Shown: in pieces, positions 1 to 7,777 of the stretch
How the letters are laid out: every line of letters begins with the position of its first letter
How positions within the stretch are numbered: position 1 is the stretch's first letter
NCBI GenBank assembly: GCA_019359095.1
Contig: JAHHHZ010000025.1
Coordinates: forward strand, 1-64,000
DNA length: 64,000 bases
Direction of reading: 5' to 3'
From: Pleurocapsa minor HA4230-MV1
GTDB taxonomy: Bacteria > Cyanobacteriota > Cyanobacteriia > Cyanobacteriales > Xenococcaceae
Program-made: the position numbers and the translations under genes
Notes under the pieces: model-generated
Seen by the model: only the letters and a program-made list of their open reading frames with translations
Databases searched by the model: none
Told to the model about the DNA's origin: nothing

Positions 1-2
1 TA

Positions 3-146
3 GGAAAAGCAGCGATCGCCCGTATGCTAATTGAGAAGGATGAAGGCGCTAGACCTAGCGAGGTAGGGATGGAATTGATCGCAAAATGGGAACGAATAGA
101 GGACGAGATCATCAAAGAGGAAGCAAATAATGAACAGGAAGACTGA
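3..146 (+). CDS. C-terminal tail of an unknown protein, cut by window edge
   Basis: An open frame runs from the window edge to TGA at 144-146 and encodes the last 47 residues of a protein that begins outside the window. The tail is charged and helix-prone, rich in Glu and Lys, ending EEANNEQED. It overlaps the start of the next gene by 17 bases, the arrangement of translationally coupled genes, so both probably belong to one operon. No family is recognisable from this fragment. The overlap with a phage-GemA-like gene makes a mobile-element origin possible but not shown. Confidence 0.5.
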   Translation, partial: GKAAIARMLIEKDEGARPSEVGMELIAKWERIEDEIIKEEANNEQED

Positions 147-378
147 AGAATTCTTTGCTCTCAAGCACGCTATAGATGACCAGGTTGCTCGTTTAGGTTG
201 GTCAAAGGAAAGATGTATCGTTTACATCAAGGATCGCTATGGGGTACGTTCTAGGCTGTCTATGACAGATGAACAGTTAAAACACCTTTTGAAGACCCTT
301 AGTAAGATGAGTACTTCGATTGTTAGTACTAAACCTAGTACTAAAGTTGACAGAAGACGGAGGAGGAGGCGTATCTAG
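130..378 (+). CDS. small protein resembling the C-terminal motif of phage GemA/Gp16
   Basis: This 82-residue basic protein contains the segment LGWSKERCIVYIKDRYGVRS followed by a Leu-rich LTDEQL-like stretch at roughly residues 21-55. From memory this pattern, GW then a tyrosine-containing helix then YG-RSR and T-DEQL, is seen in the GemA/Gp16 family of phage regulators and in related cyanobacterial small proteins. The C-terminus is a run of arginines, which suggests nucleic-acid contact. It starts inside the preceding frame and is followed by a terminator-like hairpin, so it is probably the last gene of an operon. The GemA link is pattern recognition only; function is unknown. Confidence 0.55.
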   Translation: MNRKTEEFFALKHAIDDQVARLGWSKERCIVYIKDRYGVRSRLSMTDEQLKHLLKTLSKMSTSIVSTKPSTKVDRRRRRRRI

Positions 379-420
379 GAAGTGTTTAACAACTTGTTAA
401 ACAACTATGAGGAATGCTCT

Positions 421-460
421 ACCGAGGACAAGGCGAAATACTTGCTGTTCTCGGTTTTTT
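421..460 (+). terminator. intrinsic terminator after the GemA-like gene
   Basis: ACCGAG at 421-426 pairs with CTCGGT at 450-455. An inner CAAG/CTTG pairing extends the stem, and a run of six T follows at 455-460. It lies 43 bases after the stop of the gene at 130-378 and closes that operon. Confidence 0.6.
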
Positions 461-743
461 AGTACCTAGCGCTTAAATAGCTATAGTCTGATCGGCTCTA
501 TACAAGAATATTCTATCAGCTCTAGCACTCCTGGGATTACCGCTCATGCTAAATGTTTAAAGAGGTACTTGAGCTAGAAACGAGGTAGGACGGCTATTTG
601 ACAATTTTAGATAATTGTATTAAAATAGGCAGTTTTTTTTGCTACGAGCTAATTTAAGCGCTTAAATAATTGGGGTATGCATGTACCCGCTTCTCTTTCG
701 TTCAGCACTCAGTTATAGTTACTTTTGAGTAAGTTTTGAGTAA

Positions 744-775
744 AGCGTGCTACCTTCGGGAAGTAGAGGTAGCGG
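744..775 (+). pseudogene. degenerate partial tRNA-Pro copy, inverted relative to the intact gene
   Basis: The plus strand reads AGCGTGCTACCTTCGGGAAG and continues AGAGGTAGCGG with one substitution between. The intact tRNA-Pro on the opposite strand reads AGCGTGCTGCTTTCGGGAAG then CAGAGGTCGCAGG. About 28 of 33 positions agree, covering the end of the D arm, the anticodon arm and the variable region. Acceptor and T arms are missing, so it cannot form a tRNA. Its opposite orientation, about 35 bases from the real gene, makes the two an imperfect inverted repeat. Confidence 0.6.
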
Positions 776-807
776 TGAAATCATAAGATTCAAGCCTTAG
801 CGCAGAA

Positions 808-881
808 TCGGGATGACAGGAATTGAACCTGCGACCTCTGCTTCCCGAAAGCAGCACGCTACCAAGCTGCGCCACATCCCG
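808..881 (-). tRNA. tRNA-Pro (anticodon CGG)
   Basis: The reverse complement begins CGGGATGTGGCGCAGCTTGG and folds as a cloverleaf. A 7-bp acceptor stem pairs CGGGATG with CATCCCG, the D arm contains GCGCAG..TTGGTAGCG, the anticodon stem is CTGCT/AGCAG around the loop TTCGGGA, and the T loop is GTTCAAT. The anticodon is CGG, reading proline codon CCG. The discriminator base is A and no CCA is encoded. The 3' end faces left, toward the GemA-like genes, the side where integrating elements usually insert. Confidence 0.95.
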
Positions 882-1009
882 TAGCCGTTATACATCCTAA
901 CACATCAATTTTTCTTTAGATTAGCGAATTTGAGGTGGCTGCCAAATGGTAAATTAGTAGCTGTCGCCAACGATATTGAAACAGCATTTAAACATTAAAA
1001 ACAGTCATT

Positions 1010-2104
1010 ATGACCAAACAGCACCGCATTACTTTACTTCCAGGGGATGGTATTGGCCCTGAAATTATTTCCGTAGCCGTAGAAGTATTAGATGCGATCG
1101 CTTCCAAACATGATATGGAGTTTAGCTTTACCAAAGCTTTGATTGGTGGTGCAGCGATCGATGCCACAGGCGAGCCTCTGCCAGAGGAGACTTTAACCGC
1201 TTGTCGTAATAGTGATGCAGTATTGCTGGCGGCAATTGGTGGTTATAAGTGGGACAGTCTACCCCGTCACCAACGTCCTGAAACGGGATTACTGGCAATG
1301 CGCTCAGGATTAGGACTGTTTGCCAATCTTAGACCAGCAACAATCTTACCCCAGTTAATCGATGCGTCCTCTCTCAAGCGAGAAGTAGTGGCAGGGGTGG
1401 ATATTATGGTGGTGCGTGAGTTGACGGGTGGAATTTACTTTGGACAGCCCAAAGGGATATTTACTACGGAGACTGGTGAAGCAAGAGGCGTGAATACCAT
1501 GGCATATAGCGCTAGTGAGATCGATCGCATTGCTCAAGTCGGTTTTGAAACCGCCCAAAAACGTAGCGGTAAACTATGTTCTGTAGATAAGGCTAACGTA
1601 CTGGATGTTTCTCAACTATGGCGCGATCGCGTTACGGCAATGGCAGAAAATTATCGCAATGTAGAGTTAAGTCATCTTTATGTAGATAATGCAGTCATGC
1701 AACTGTTGCGCGCCCCAAAACAGTTTGATACGATCGTCACTGGCAATTTATTCGGTGATATTCTTTCTGATGCAGCAGCGATGCTCACGGGTAGCATTGG
1801 TATGTTACCTTCTGCCAGTTTAGGTGAGGCTGGTACGCCTGGCGTATATGAGCCTGTTCATGGATCTGCCCCTGATATCGCAGGTCAAGATCTAGCTAAT
1901 CCTTTAGCGCAGGTATTAAGTGCAGCGATGATGTTACGGTACGGTTTAAATGAGCCTGATGCAGCGACGGAAATTGAAATGGCGGTCAATCGAGTTTTAG
2001 ACCAGGGTTATCGTACGGGAGATATTATGTCCCCTGGAATGAAAGCTGTAGGGTGTCAAGAAATGGGACAAGTTTTACTCAAATCACTGAGCAATGAGCA
2101 GTGA
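1010..2104 (+). CDS. leuB: 3-isopropylmalate dehydrogenase
   Basis: LeuB catalyses the NAD-dependent oxidative decarboxylation of 3-isopropylmalate in leucine synthesis, in the cytoplasm. The 364-residue protein has normal family length. It carries the N-terminal [10 protein letters not shown] motif, the [13 protein letters not shown] loop, the catalytic Lys/Asp region (residues about 190-250), the signature [20 protein letters not shown] and the cofactor-side [12 protein letters not shown] motif. The start is the ATG at 1010. An AT-rich stretch of about 130 bases separates it from tRNA-Pro, and no other leucine genes adjoin, as is common in cyanobacteria. The stop lies in a short GAGCAATGAGCAGTGAGCAATG repeat. 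Confidence 0.95.
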   Translation: MTKQHRITLLPGDGIGPEIISVAVEVLDAIASKHDMEFSFTKALIGGAAIDATGEPLPEETLTACRNSDAVLLAAIGGYKWDSLPRHQRPETGLLAMRSGLGLFANLRPATILPQLIDASSLKREVVAGVDIMVVRELTGGIYFGQPKGIFTTETGEARGVNTMAYSASEIDRIAQVGFETAQKRSGKLCSVDKANVLDVSQLWRDRVTAMAENYRNVELSHLYVDNAVMQLLRAPKQFDTIVTGNLFGDILSDAAAMLTGSIGMLPSASLGEAGTPGVYEPVHGSAPDIAGQDLANPLAQVLSAAMMLRYGLNEPDAATEIEMAVNRVLDQGYRTGDIMSPGMKAVGCQEMGQVLLKSLSNEQ

Positions 2105-2200
2105 GCAATGATCATTGAAAGAAGAGGTCTTAAACCTGATTAATTAATTGTTCGCGCGTTCATTGATAAGCAGATCATCCCCATTTTTAAATCATTAAAA

Positions 2201-3328
2201 TTAACTTGCTCCTTCAATCTCTGATGTAATTACTACAGGCGAAGACGATTTGGAGATTTTAGTTGGATTGGTGCTGGCTTGTTTTGCTCCAGGGCGATCG
2301 CCTTTTTTGCCCCAATTGCTCAAGATATCTTTGATTAAAATTTCTTCAATCCAAACCTGGGAGACAACAGTTAGGGGTAGTGCTAAGAACAGACCAATAA
2401 AGCCAAAAAAGATGGCGAAAGTAGCTTGAGCTAGTAAAGTTACTGCTGGTAACAAAGAGACTTGTTGCTTCATCACCAAGGGAGTCAAAACATTACTTTC
2501 AGCCTGTTGAATCAGAACATAAAGTATGAGTACTGCTACTGCTTTCCACGGCGCATCAATTACAGCTAAAATTATGGGTGGAATACAGCTTAAAACAGCT
2601 CCTAAATTGGGAATAAAAGTTAATAAGCCAGCCAGTAGAGCATTTGCTAGAGGAAGCTGCACTCCCAAAATTGATAATCCCAACCAGCTTAAAAGGCTGA
2701 TCACCAGCATATTGAATAAAATTCCTTGAGTCCAACCCCCCAAAGCTCGTTCGCATTTTTTGATAATTTGAGCAGCGCGACGACGGTAGAAAGAGGGAAA
2801 AAAAGCTAAAAACAACCGTAAATAGGGATGAGGACTGACAAGTAGCATAAGTGTAACCACTACAACCAGTAGGATATTAACAGCAGCACCTAAAGAACCA
2901 GAAAAAACTGCATAGAAGTTACTAAAAAGCTGAGTCATTACGTTTGGTAAATTACGAGTAACGTTCTCTAGTTTTTGGATTTCTCCGACTAACTGTTGGG
3001 GAACTCGTTCCTGCAACCATGTCAACCAGACGGCAATTTGGTCTACAGCTTGGGGTAATAAATAAAGAGAGTCCTGTACCTGATCGATGAATGGAGGGAT
3101 AATCAACAAGGTAAAGCCAATCAACAATAACAATAGTAAAGTTAAGGAGAGAACAATTGATGTACCCCGTTTCTTTATTCCCAACCTCATTAAATATCTG
3201 ACTAAATAATTAATTGCCGTTGCCAAAGCTACCGAAGCAAACGTTAGCAGTAAAATGAAGCGAATTTGCCACAGAATATAAATGGCAATTATTAGCGCGA
3301 TCGCGCCAGCGAAACTACTAAAATTCAC
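2201..3328 (-). CDS. AI-2E family transporter (PerM-like)
   Basis: A 375-residue integral membrane protein of the AI-2E/PerM (UPF0118) family. It has two N-terminal hydrophobic segments (residues about 5-45), a third at about 55-80, a soluble stretch (about 85-145), then five more helices to about residue 330, the usual eight-helix layout. The segment around FIPNLGAVLSCIPP matches the conserved family core. The last 40 residues are polar and cytoplasmic (PGAKQASTNPTK). The start is a GTG at 3328. The family exports varied small molecules; the substrate here cannot be read from sequence. It is convergent with leuB and stands alone. Confidence 0.85.
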   Translation of the reverse strand: MNFSSFAGAIALIIAIYILWQIRFILLLTFASVALATAINYLVRYLMRLGIKKRGTSIVLSLTLLLLLLIGFTLLIIPPFIDQVQDSLYLLPQAVDQIAVWLTWLQERVPQQLVGEIQKLENVTRNLPNVMTQLFSNFYAVFSGSLGAAVNILLVVVVTLMLLVSPHPYLRLFLAFFPSFYRRRAAQIIKKCERALGGWTQGILFNMLVISLLSWLGLSILGVQLPLANALLAGLLTFIPNLGAVLSCIPPIILAVIDAPWKAVAVLILYVLIQQAESNVLTPLVMKQQVSLLPAVTLLAQATFAIFFGFIGLFLALPLTVVSQVWIEEILIKDILSNWGKKGDRPGAKQASTNPTKISKSSSPVVITSEIEGAS

Positions 3329-3390
3329 AATAAAACCTACACACTAAAATTTATTTTAATCTCATCTGTTTATACAGTTTAAGCTATCAA

Positions 3391-3792
3391 TTAAATTAGA
3401 CAAGGACTTAAATATTTAGTTAGCTTGTCTTCCAACTCTTCAAGAAGAAACGGTTTACAGATATAGTCCTCAAAACCAGCACTTCTAATCAGTGCTTGGT
3501 GATAAAGATTGGTTAATCCTGTTACAGCGATAACTGGAATATTTCTAGTAAATAAATTAGATTTAAGTTGACCTATTACTTCAAAGCCAGACATATTTGG
3601 CATAATTATGTTTAAAAGAATAAGATCTGGTGTCTTATCTACTGCTAAATCTAAAACCCTTCTGCTGTCACTAACTGCATAGCATTTAAAATTTAACGCT
3701 TTTAAAACATAGCTGATTAAAAGTAAATTATCATCGTTGTTATCTACAGCTAATACAGAAGGAACACTTGTTGAGCGTTTTTGATACAACAT
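3391..3792 (-). CDS. stand-alone response-regulator receiver domain with Asn at the phosphorylation site
   Basis: This 133-residue protein is a single CheY-like domain. The acidic pocket (VDNNDDN), the strand before the phospho-site, the conserved Thr (AVTG) and the Lys (ICKPF) are recognisable. At the phosphoacceptor position, however, the sequence is PDLILLNIIMP, whereas active receivers have Asp (LLDxxMP). The codon is AAC, read directly from the minus strand. The protein is therefore unlikely to be phosphorylated in the usual way and may act as a phosphorylation-independent adaptor or decoy. No output domain or kinase is adjacent. Confidence 0.85.
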   Translation of the reverse strand: MLYQKRSTSVPSVLAVDNNDDNLLLISYVLKALNFKCYAVSDSRRVLDLAVDKTPDLILLNIIMPNMSGFEVIGQLKSNLFTRNIPVIAVTGLTNLYHQALIRSAGFEDYICKPFLLEELEDKLTKYLSPCLI

Positions 3793-4194
3793 TATATTTT
3801 AAGTAAGCTTAATAAAATATCAAGACTCGATCGCGGTTGTGTTGTCTAGAGTAATTCCCCGTAAAGTATTAACGCAAGACAAGAATTTATACTTATGTAC
3901 TTAATCAGGATTAGATAAATTATTTCTGCCCCAAAGATTGGAAAAAAATAAATTTATGTATATGTTAATTTTAGAATTATTATCGATAATACGATAATAC
4001 AAATAAAACCTTTAATTGGTATTAAAAATTAACTTTTGTTCAAGATTATATTTACAAAATTTATTTATATGTGTTGTTTGGATAAGGCTTTTATAGATCG
4101 GGATCGATGAATTGATAGGTTTGGACAACTCAATTTGGTTTAAAATTTGGTTTAAAATTGTTCTCTAAAGACTTGTAAGCAACATAAAAAACAG
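3793..4194. other. 402-base AT-rich gap upstream of dapB
   Basis: Only AT-rich sequence is seen, with a short direct repeat TTGGTTTAAAA at about 4135-4160 just before dapB. It must contain the divergent promoters of the receiver gene and dapB. No RNA gene or small coding frame was recognised. Confidence 0.4.
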
Positions 4195-5022
4195 ATGACA
4201 GATAAATCACCAATTCCCGTAGTAGTTAATGGTGCGCTAGGTCAAATGGGTCGAGAAGTAATTAAAGCTGTATCCCAGGCGGAAGATATGATGTTGGTTG
4301 GGGCAATCGATCTCAATCTTGAATATTCAGGTCAAGACATTGGCGAAATCATTGGCATTGGTGCGTTAGAAGTGCCTGTGTTAAACGACTTACAAAGTGT
4401 TTTAGTTTTAGCGACGCAAGAAAAAGTGCAGGGAGTAATGGTAGATTTTACTCATCCTGATAGTGTGTATGAAAATACTCGTAGTGCGATCGCTTATGGA
4501 GTTCGACCCGTAGTTGGTACTACAGGCTTAAGTGATAAACAACTACAAGATTTAGCCGAATTTGCCGAAAAAGCCAGCACGGGAACGTTAATTATTCCTA
4601 ATTTTTCCATTGGCATTGTTTTACTTCAACAAGCAGCTTTAACCGCCTCAAAATATTTCGACCACGTAGAAATTATTGAGCTACATCACGATCGCAAAGC
4701 GGATGCGCCTAGTGGGACAGCGATTAAAACGGCGCAAATGCTGGCAGAAATGGGTAAATCCTTTAATCCACCCAAGGTAGAGTCTAAAGAGACAATGGCA
4801 GGCGCTAGAGGTGCTACAGCAGAGAGTAATATTCCCATCCATAGTATTCGTTTGCCAGGATTAATCGCCCATCAAGAAGTGCTATTTGGTTCGCCTGGAG
4901 AACTTTATACATTACGTCATGATACTAGCGATCGCTCTTGCTATATGCCTGGAGTATTGCTGGCAATTCGTAAAGTAACTGAATTAAGCTCTCTTATTTA
5001 TGGTCTAGAAAAAATAATTTAG
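4195..5022 (+). CDS. dapB: 4-hydroxy-tetrahydrodipicolinate reductase
   Basis: DapB reduces hydroxy-tetrahydrodipicolinate to tetrahydrodipicolinate in the lysine and diaminopimelate pathway, which feeds peptidoglycan synthesis. The 275-residue protein has the N-terminal dinucleotide-binding stretch [11 protein letters not shown], the conserved VVGTTGLS loop, and the substrate-binding signature [15 protein letters not shown] at residues about 158-175. The C-terminal [15 protein letters not shown] block also matches the family. The ATG at 4195 gives the usual length. No other lysine genes adjoin. Confidence 0.95.
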   Translation: MTDKSPIPVVVNGALGQMGREVIKAVSQAEDMMLVGAIDLNLEYSGQDIGEIIGIGALEVPVLNDLQSVLVLATQEKVQGVMVDFTHPDSVYENTRSAIAYGVRPVVGTTGLSDKQLQDLAEFAEKASTGTLIIPNFSIGIVLLQQAALTASKYFDHVEIIELHHDRKADAPSGTAIKTAQMLAEMGKSFNPPKVESKETMAGARGATAESNIPIHSIRLPGLIAHQEVLFGSPGELYTLRHDTSDRSCYMPGVLLAIRKVTELSSLIYGLEKII

Positions 5023-5462
5023 CTGGCTTTTACAGCGATTTTCATGATTAATAGACTATGTTTTTAATTAGTTAGCTTTTAGCTTTTAGCTCTTAGCTCT
5101 CAATACGTAGATTTTATCTAGAACCCAATAATCATGCTGTTCGTGGAACTTATATAATACGCTTCTAGAAAAGCTTATAGCTTATAGTTTATAGCTAAAA
5201 ATGAATCACTGTAATTTTTAATTCACATTAGGCGTTTAGTACAATTACTTTAAAAACTCTAGCTTGTTTACAAATCGAATTAGAAGCTTAGCTAAAATAT
5301 ATTAATACCTATAATGATTAAGAGTTATTAGACTACTCGATTCTCAAAACAACTATATTTAAAATTAAATAAAGGTTAATTGGTAAATTTGGTAAATTTA
5401 GGCACTACCACTGCCTAATAGTTTGAGTTAAACATAGGAAAAGTTGAGGAAGGATTGCCATA
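5023..5462. repeat. 440-base gap with TTTTAGC/TTATAGC heptamer repeats
   Basis: After dapB the DNA reads TTAGCTTTTAGCTTTTAGCTC near 5060-5100 and AGCTTATAGCTTATAGTTTA near 5175-5195. These are short tandem heptamer runs of a type that recurs at about 9770, 25900 and 40165-40210. The rest is AT-rich. A GAGGAAGG purine stretch precedes the next start at 5463. No gene was seen. Confidence 0.5.
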
Positions 5463-6398
5463 GTGATTCAAAACCTAGAACAACACTATAAAGTATTGGG
5501 ACTAGAGCCAGGTGCATCTCTGGAAGAAGTTAACCAAGCATACAAAGATTTGGTGTTTATTTGGCATCCCGATCGCGTTCCCCAAGACAATGAACGACTA
5601 GTCAAAAAATCTGTCGCCAAAATTCAGCAGATTAATGAGGCGCGGGATTCTTTACGTTCGTATCATCGTCAACATAAGCCAGCAGCTAACAAACCAGCCA
5701 AATCAGCTGCCTATTCTAGCAACACGAGTCAAAGTAATCGTCAAGCTTATCAAGCAGATAATTCTAGTAGTAAAAATCCTTATAGCGATCGCTATTCCAC
5801 CTATCGCGCACCCTATAGCGATAGTAGAAATCGTCAACAAACCTATTCTCGGCCTCATTACGAACAAACCAAAAGTTACGAACAGCCACGTCATTGGAAC
5901 TACCGAGAGTATTATTCTGCGCCAAATAACCCTGAACAAAGTTCATCAAAAGATGGCTATCGGGATTTTCGGGAAACTACGAAAAGTTCTCCTTCCAGTC
6001 GTCCAGCCGAAAGTAATCCTCAAAGACCATATTACAAAGACCTTCGGGGTGCAGATCTAAGCAGATCGAACTTTAAAGAAAGAGATTTTTCTGGTCGAGA
6101 TTTATCCCAGGCTAATCTTTCCTACGCTGATTTAAGCGATTCTTTCTTACATAAAATTATTCTCGAAGAAGCTAATCTTCAGGGTGCAAACCTCAAAGGT
6201 GCTAATCTGCTTCAGGCAAACTTACGTAATGCCGATTTAAGAGATGCTAATCTAATTGGCGCAGATCTTAGCGGTTCAGATCTAAGCGGGGCAAATCTTA
6301 GTGGGGCAAAAGTAGGCTTTAATAACAAAATTATGGTGAAGATAACTGCCGTTAAATTGACGGGTGCAACTCTACCTGACGGTTCAATTCATCCTTAA
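5463..6398 (+). CDS. DnaJ-domain protein fused to pentapeptide repeats
   Basis: The protein has 311 residues and three parts. Residues about 7-65 form a J domain with the HPD motif in IWHPDRV, the residue set that stimulates Hsp70 ATPase. Residues about 70-190 are a low-complexity linker rich in Ser, Tyr, Asn and Arg. Residues about 190-300 are pentapeptide repeats of the A(D/N)Lxx type, such as ANLQGANLKGANL, forming a right-handed beta-helix. There is no signal peptide or membrane segment. The start is a GTG at 5463 after GGAAGG. The DnaK partner and substrate are unknown; the repeats probably mediate binding. It may be co-transcribed with the short gene that follows. Confidence 0.85.
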   Translation: MIQNLEQHYKVLGLEPGASLEEVNQAYKDLVFIWHPDRVPQDNERLVKKSVAKIQQINEARDSLRSYHRQHKPAANKPAKSAAYSSNTSQSNRQAYQADNSSSKNPYSDRYSTYRAPYSDSRNRQQTYSRPHYEQTKSYEQPRHWNYREYYSAPNNPEQSSSKDGYRDFRETTKSSPSSRPAESNPQRPYYKDLRGADLSRSNFKERDFSGRDLSQANLSYADLSDSFLHKIILEEANLQGANLKGANLLQANLRNADLRDANLIGADLSGSDLSGANLSGAKVGFNNKIMVKITAVKLTGATLPDGSIHP

Positions 6399-6412
6399 AA
6401 TTGTTTAAATTA

Positions 6413-6706
6413 ATGCGAGTAAAACTTCAAGACAATATTCTCTCGATTAATCACGAAGATTTACCAGAGTATAAAAAAGGGGGTTCGATAGTTCGTAATA
6501 GCTATTTTTGGGCCTTAAAATCTATTTCTTGCTATGCTTCAAGACAAAAAGATTGGGAATACGATCCTGAAGTTTGGGTAGCCTTGGCCAGAATGCTAAT
6601 TTCTTTTACCGAGTCTGGATATTTAGGCGATCGCGAAACCTGTCTGGAATTTCCCCAAGACACCCCCATCCCCAGCGAATTGCGCTCCATCTCCAGCTAT
6701 TTTTAA
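6413..6706 (+). CDS. hypothetical protein after the DnaJ-pentapeptide gene
   Basis: I do not recognise this protein. From the ATG at 6413 it has 97 residues; a TTG at 6401 would add four. It is soluble, with an aromatic central stretch (NSYFWALKSISCYASRQ, then WEYDPEVW) and a Pro-rich C-terminus. It begins 15 bases after the stop of the DnaJ-pentapeptide gene, so the two are very likely co-transcribed. It ends tail-to-tail, 18 bases from the convergent UPF0016 gene. Coding quality is supported by tight packing and the absence of a competing frame. Confidence 0.6.
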   Translation: MRVKLQDNILSINHEDLPEYKKGGSIVRNSYFWALKSISCYASRQKDWEYDPEVWVALARMLISFTESGYLGDRETCLEFPQDTPIPSELRSISSYF

Positions 6707-6723
6707 GTAAAGGCGTTTCCCCC

Positions 6724-7014
6724 CTACACGGCATCTTTTGTCCACAAAATTCGCAATGCCATAGTTGCAAAACCGATCGCTGCTAAAGATTTTAATAATT
6801 TTTCAGGTAAAAACTGTGCCACTGTACCACCAGCTAAAACGCCAAGCAAACTAGCCAAAATCAAGGCGACTGTCGAACCAATAAATACGGCACGGGGATT
6901 ATTAGAACTGCCTCCGAGGGCGATCGCTGCAAGCTGGCTTTTATCACCAATCTCGGCTAGGAATACGGTAACAAAGCTGATGCCAATTAGTTGCCAGTCT
7001 ATGTCAGTTATCAT
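6724..7014 (-). CDS. half-size GDT1/UPF0016 cation exporter, second gene of pair
   Basis: A 96-residue membrane protein with three hydrophobic helices and one copy of the family signature, here AEIGDKSQLA at about residue 20. Proteins of the GDT1/TMEM165/UPF0016 family usually carry two copies of this E-x-G-D-(K/R)-(S/T) motif in a duplicated six- or seven-helix protein and move Mn2+ or Ca2+. Here the two halves are separate genes 84 bases apart on the same strand, so the working transporter is presumably a heterodimer with the product of 7099-7467. Cyanobacterial members export Mn2+ from the cytoplasm or into thylakoids; that role is inferred from the family. Confidence 0.85.
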   Translation of the reverse strand: MITDIDWQLIGISFVTVFLAEIGDKSQLAAIALGGSSNNPRAVFIGSTVALILASLLGVLAGGTVAQFLPEKLLKSLAAIGFATMALRILWTKDAV

Positions 7015-7098
7015 GGGATATTTTTTATTAGTTTTTTATGAGCTTTTTGTAAGTTTAAATCTACAAATTAAATCTACAAGTTAAATCTACAAGTTAAA

Positions 7099-7467
7099 TT
7101 AAAGGTTAATTATGTCACCAATCAACCAGGCAGTAATCAACAGTAGCAGAATAGCGACGGATAAATCTAAGGTTTCAGGGGTTAGTTTTTTTGATAGCCA
7201 GTAACCGATAAAAACTCCAATCAGACTAGTGGTAATTAAAGCCAATGCCGAACCAATAAACACAGTCCAGGGTGCTTGAGACTCTGCACTCATCAAAAGA
7301 GTAACTAACTGCGTTTTATCTCCTATCTCCGCCAGAAAGATCGTAATGAATGTCGAACTAAAAACTAACCAAAAATTGCTTGGCTGTTTTGGTTTAACAT
7401 CATTTATTTGAACAATAGAAGATGGTGGAGTAATTGGTTCTAGGGATTTGCGATCGCCTGTTTTCAT
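7099..7467 (-). CDS. half-size GDT1/UPF0016 cation exporter, first gene of pair
   Basis: A 122-residue membrane protein with a polar N-terminal tail of about 28 residues, three hydrophobic helices, and the signature AEIGDKTQLV at about residue 47. It is the upstream member of a two-gene unit; the 84-base spacer to the second half contains three direct repeats of an AAATCTACAAGTT-like unit. The two signature-bearing helices together would form the cation site of a complete GDT1-type manganese/calcium exchanger. The longer N-terminus distinguishes it from its partner. Confidence 0.85.
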   Translation of the reverse strand: MKTGDRKSLEPITPPSSIVQINDVKPKQPSNFWLVFSSTFITIFLAEIGDKTQLVTLLMSAESQAPWTVFIGSALALITTSLIGVFIGYWLSKKLTPETLDLSVAILLLLITAWLIGDIINL

Positions 7468-7629
7468 TATTTAGTTTATTTATTGTGAAATTACGACTTT
7501 CTAGCTTTAATGGCAATGAATTTAATTAATGCCCTGCTATTGTCGCAAAAATCGGTCGAGATCTCCAAAAATAATCACAGAATTTGCCGACGCGATAAAC
7601 TAAACGATAGATAAATAAAACATTAGTAA

Positions 7630-7676
7630 TTACTGATTACTGATTACTGATTACTGATTACTGATTACTGATTACT
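7630..7676. repeat. heptamer tandem array (TACTGAT), 6.7 copies
   Basis: Six perfect copies of TACTGAT run from 7630 to 7671, with a partial seventh to 7676. The same heptamer on the other strand forms the array at 8701-8742, so the two arrays bracket the serine hydrolase gene as inverted repeats. Heptanucleotide short tandemly repeated repetitive sequences are a known feature of cyanobacterial genomes. Confidence 0.9.
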
Positions 7677-7724
7677 GTCCATTGTGACGCGAGCTTGCGA
7701 GCTAATCCTTTAGGACTCATTGTT

Positions 7725-7759
7725 CACTGCTCACTGCTCACTGCTCACTGCTCACTGCT
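7725..7759. repeat. heptamer tandem array (CACTGCT), five copies
   Basis: Five perfect copies of CACTGCT occupy 7725-7759, preceded and followed by diverged copies (CATTGTT). The array lies directly in the 5' region of the serine hydrolase gene. A related string occurs at the leuB 3' end, near 2090-2115, in the opposite orientation. Confidence 0.9.
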
Positions 7760-7777
7760 CATTGTTAATTGATTCCT

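Larger units (their letters stand above)
379..807. other. 429-base gap between the GemA-like gene and tRNA-Pro
   Basis: The gap holds a terminator-like hairpin just after the GemA-like gene, a small AT-rich dyad (ACAATT/AATTGT) near 599-620, two copies of the string GCGCTTAAATA near 469 and 657, and a degenerate tRNA fragment at 744-775. No plausible coding frame was seen. Confidence 0.5.
7468..7777. other. 310-base gap carrying two heptamer arrays
   Basis: This divergent intergenic region lies between the Mn-exporter pair and the serine hydrolase. About 160 bases of ordinary AT-rich sequence are followed by the ATTACTG array, a CCTTTAGG-type repeat unit (GCGAGCTTGCGAGCTAATCC then TTTAGGA, about 7690-7715) and the CACTGCT array, which ends 18 bases before the hydrolase ATG. 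Confidence 0.6.

Noticed and set aside
5635-6060. 141-codon frame inside the DnaJ-pentapeptide gene, same strand
   Set aside because: It lies wholly within the low-complexity linker, is itself dominated by Ile and Val runs, and has no family features; it is a frame shadow.
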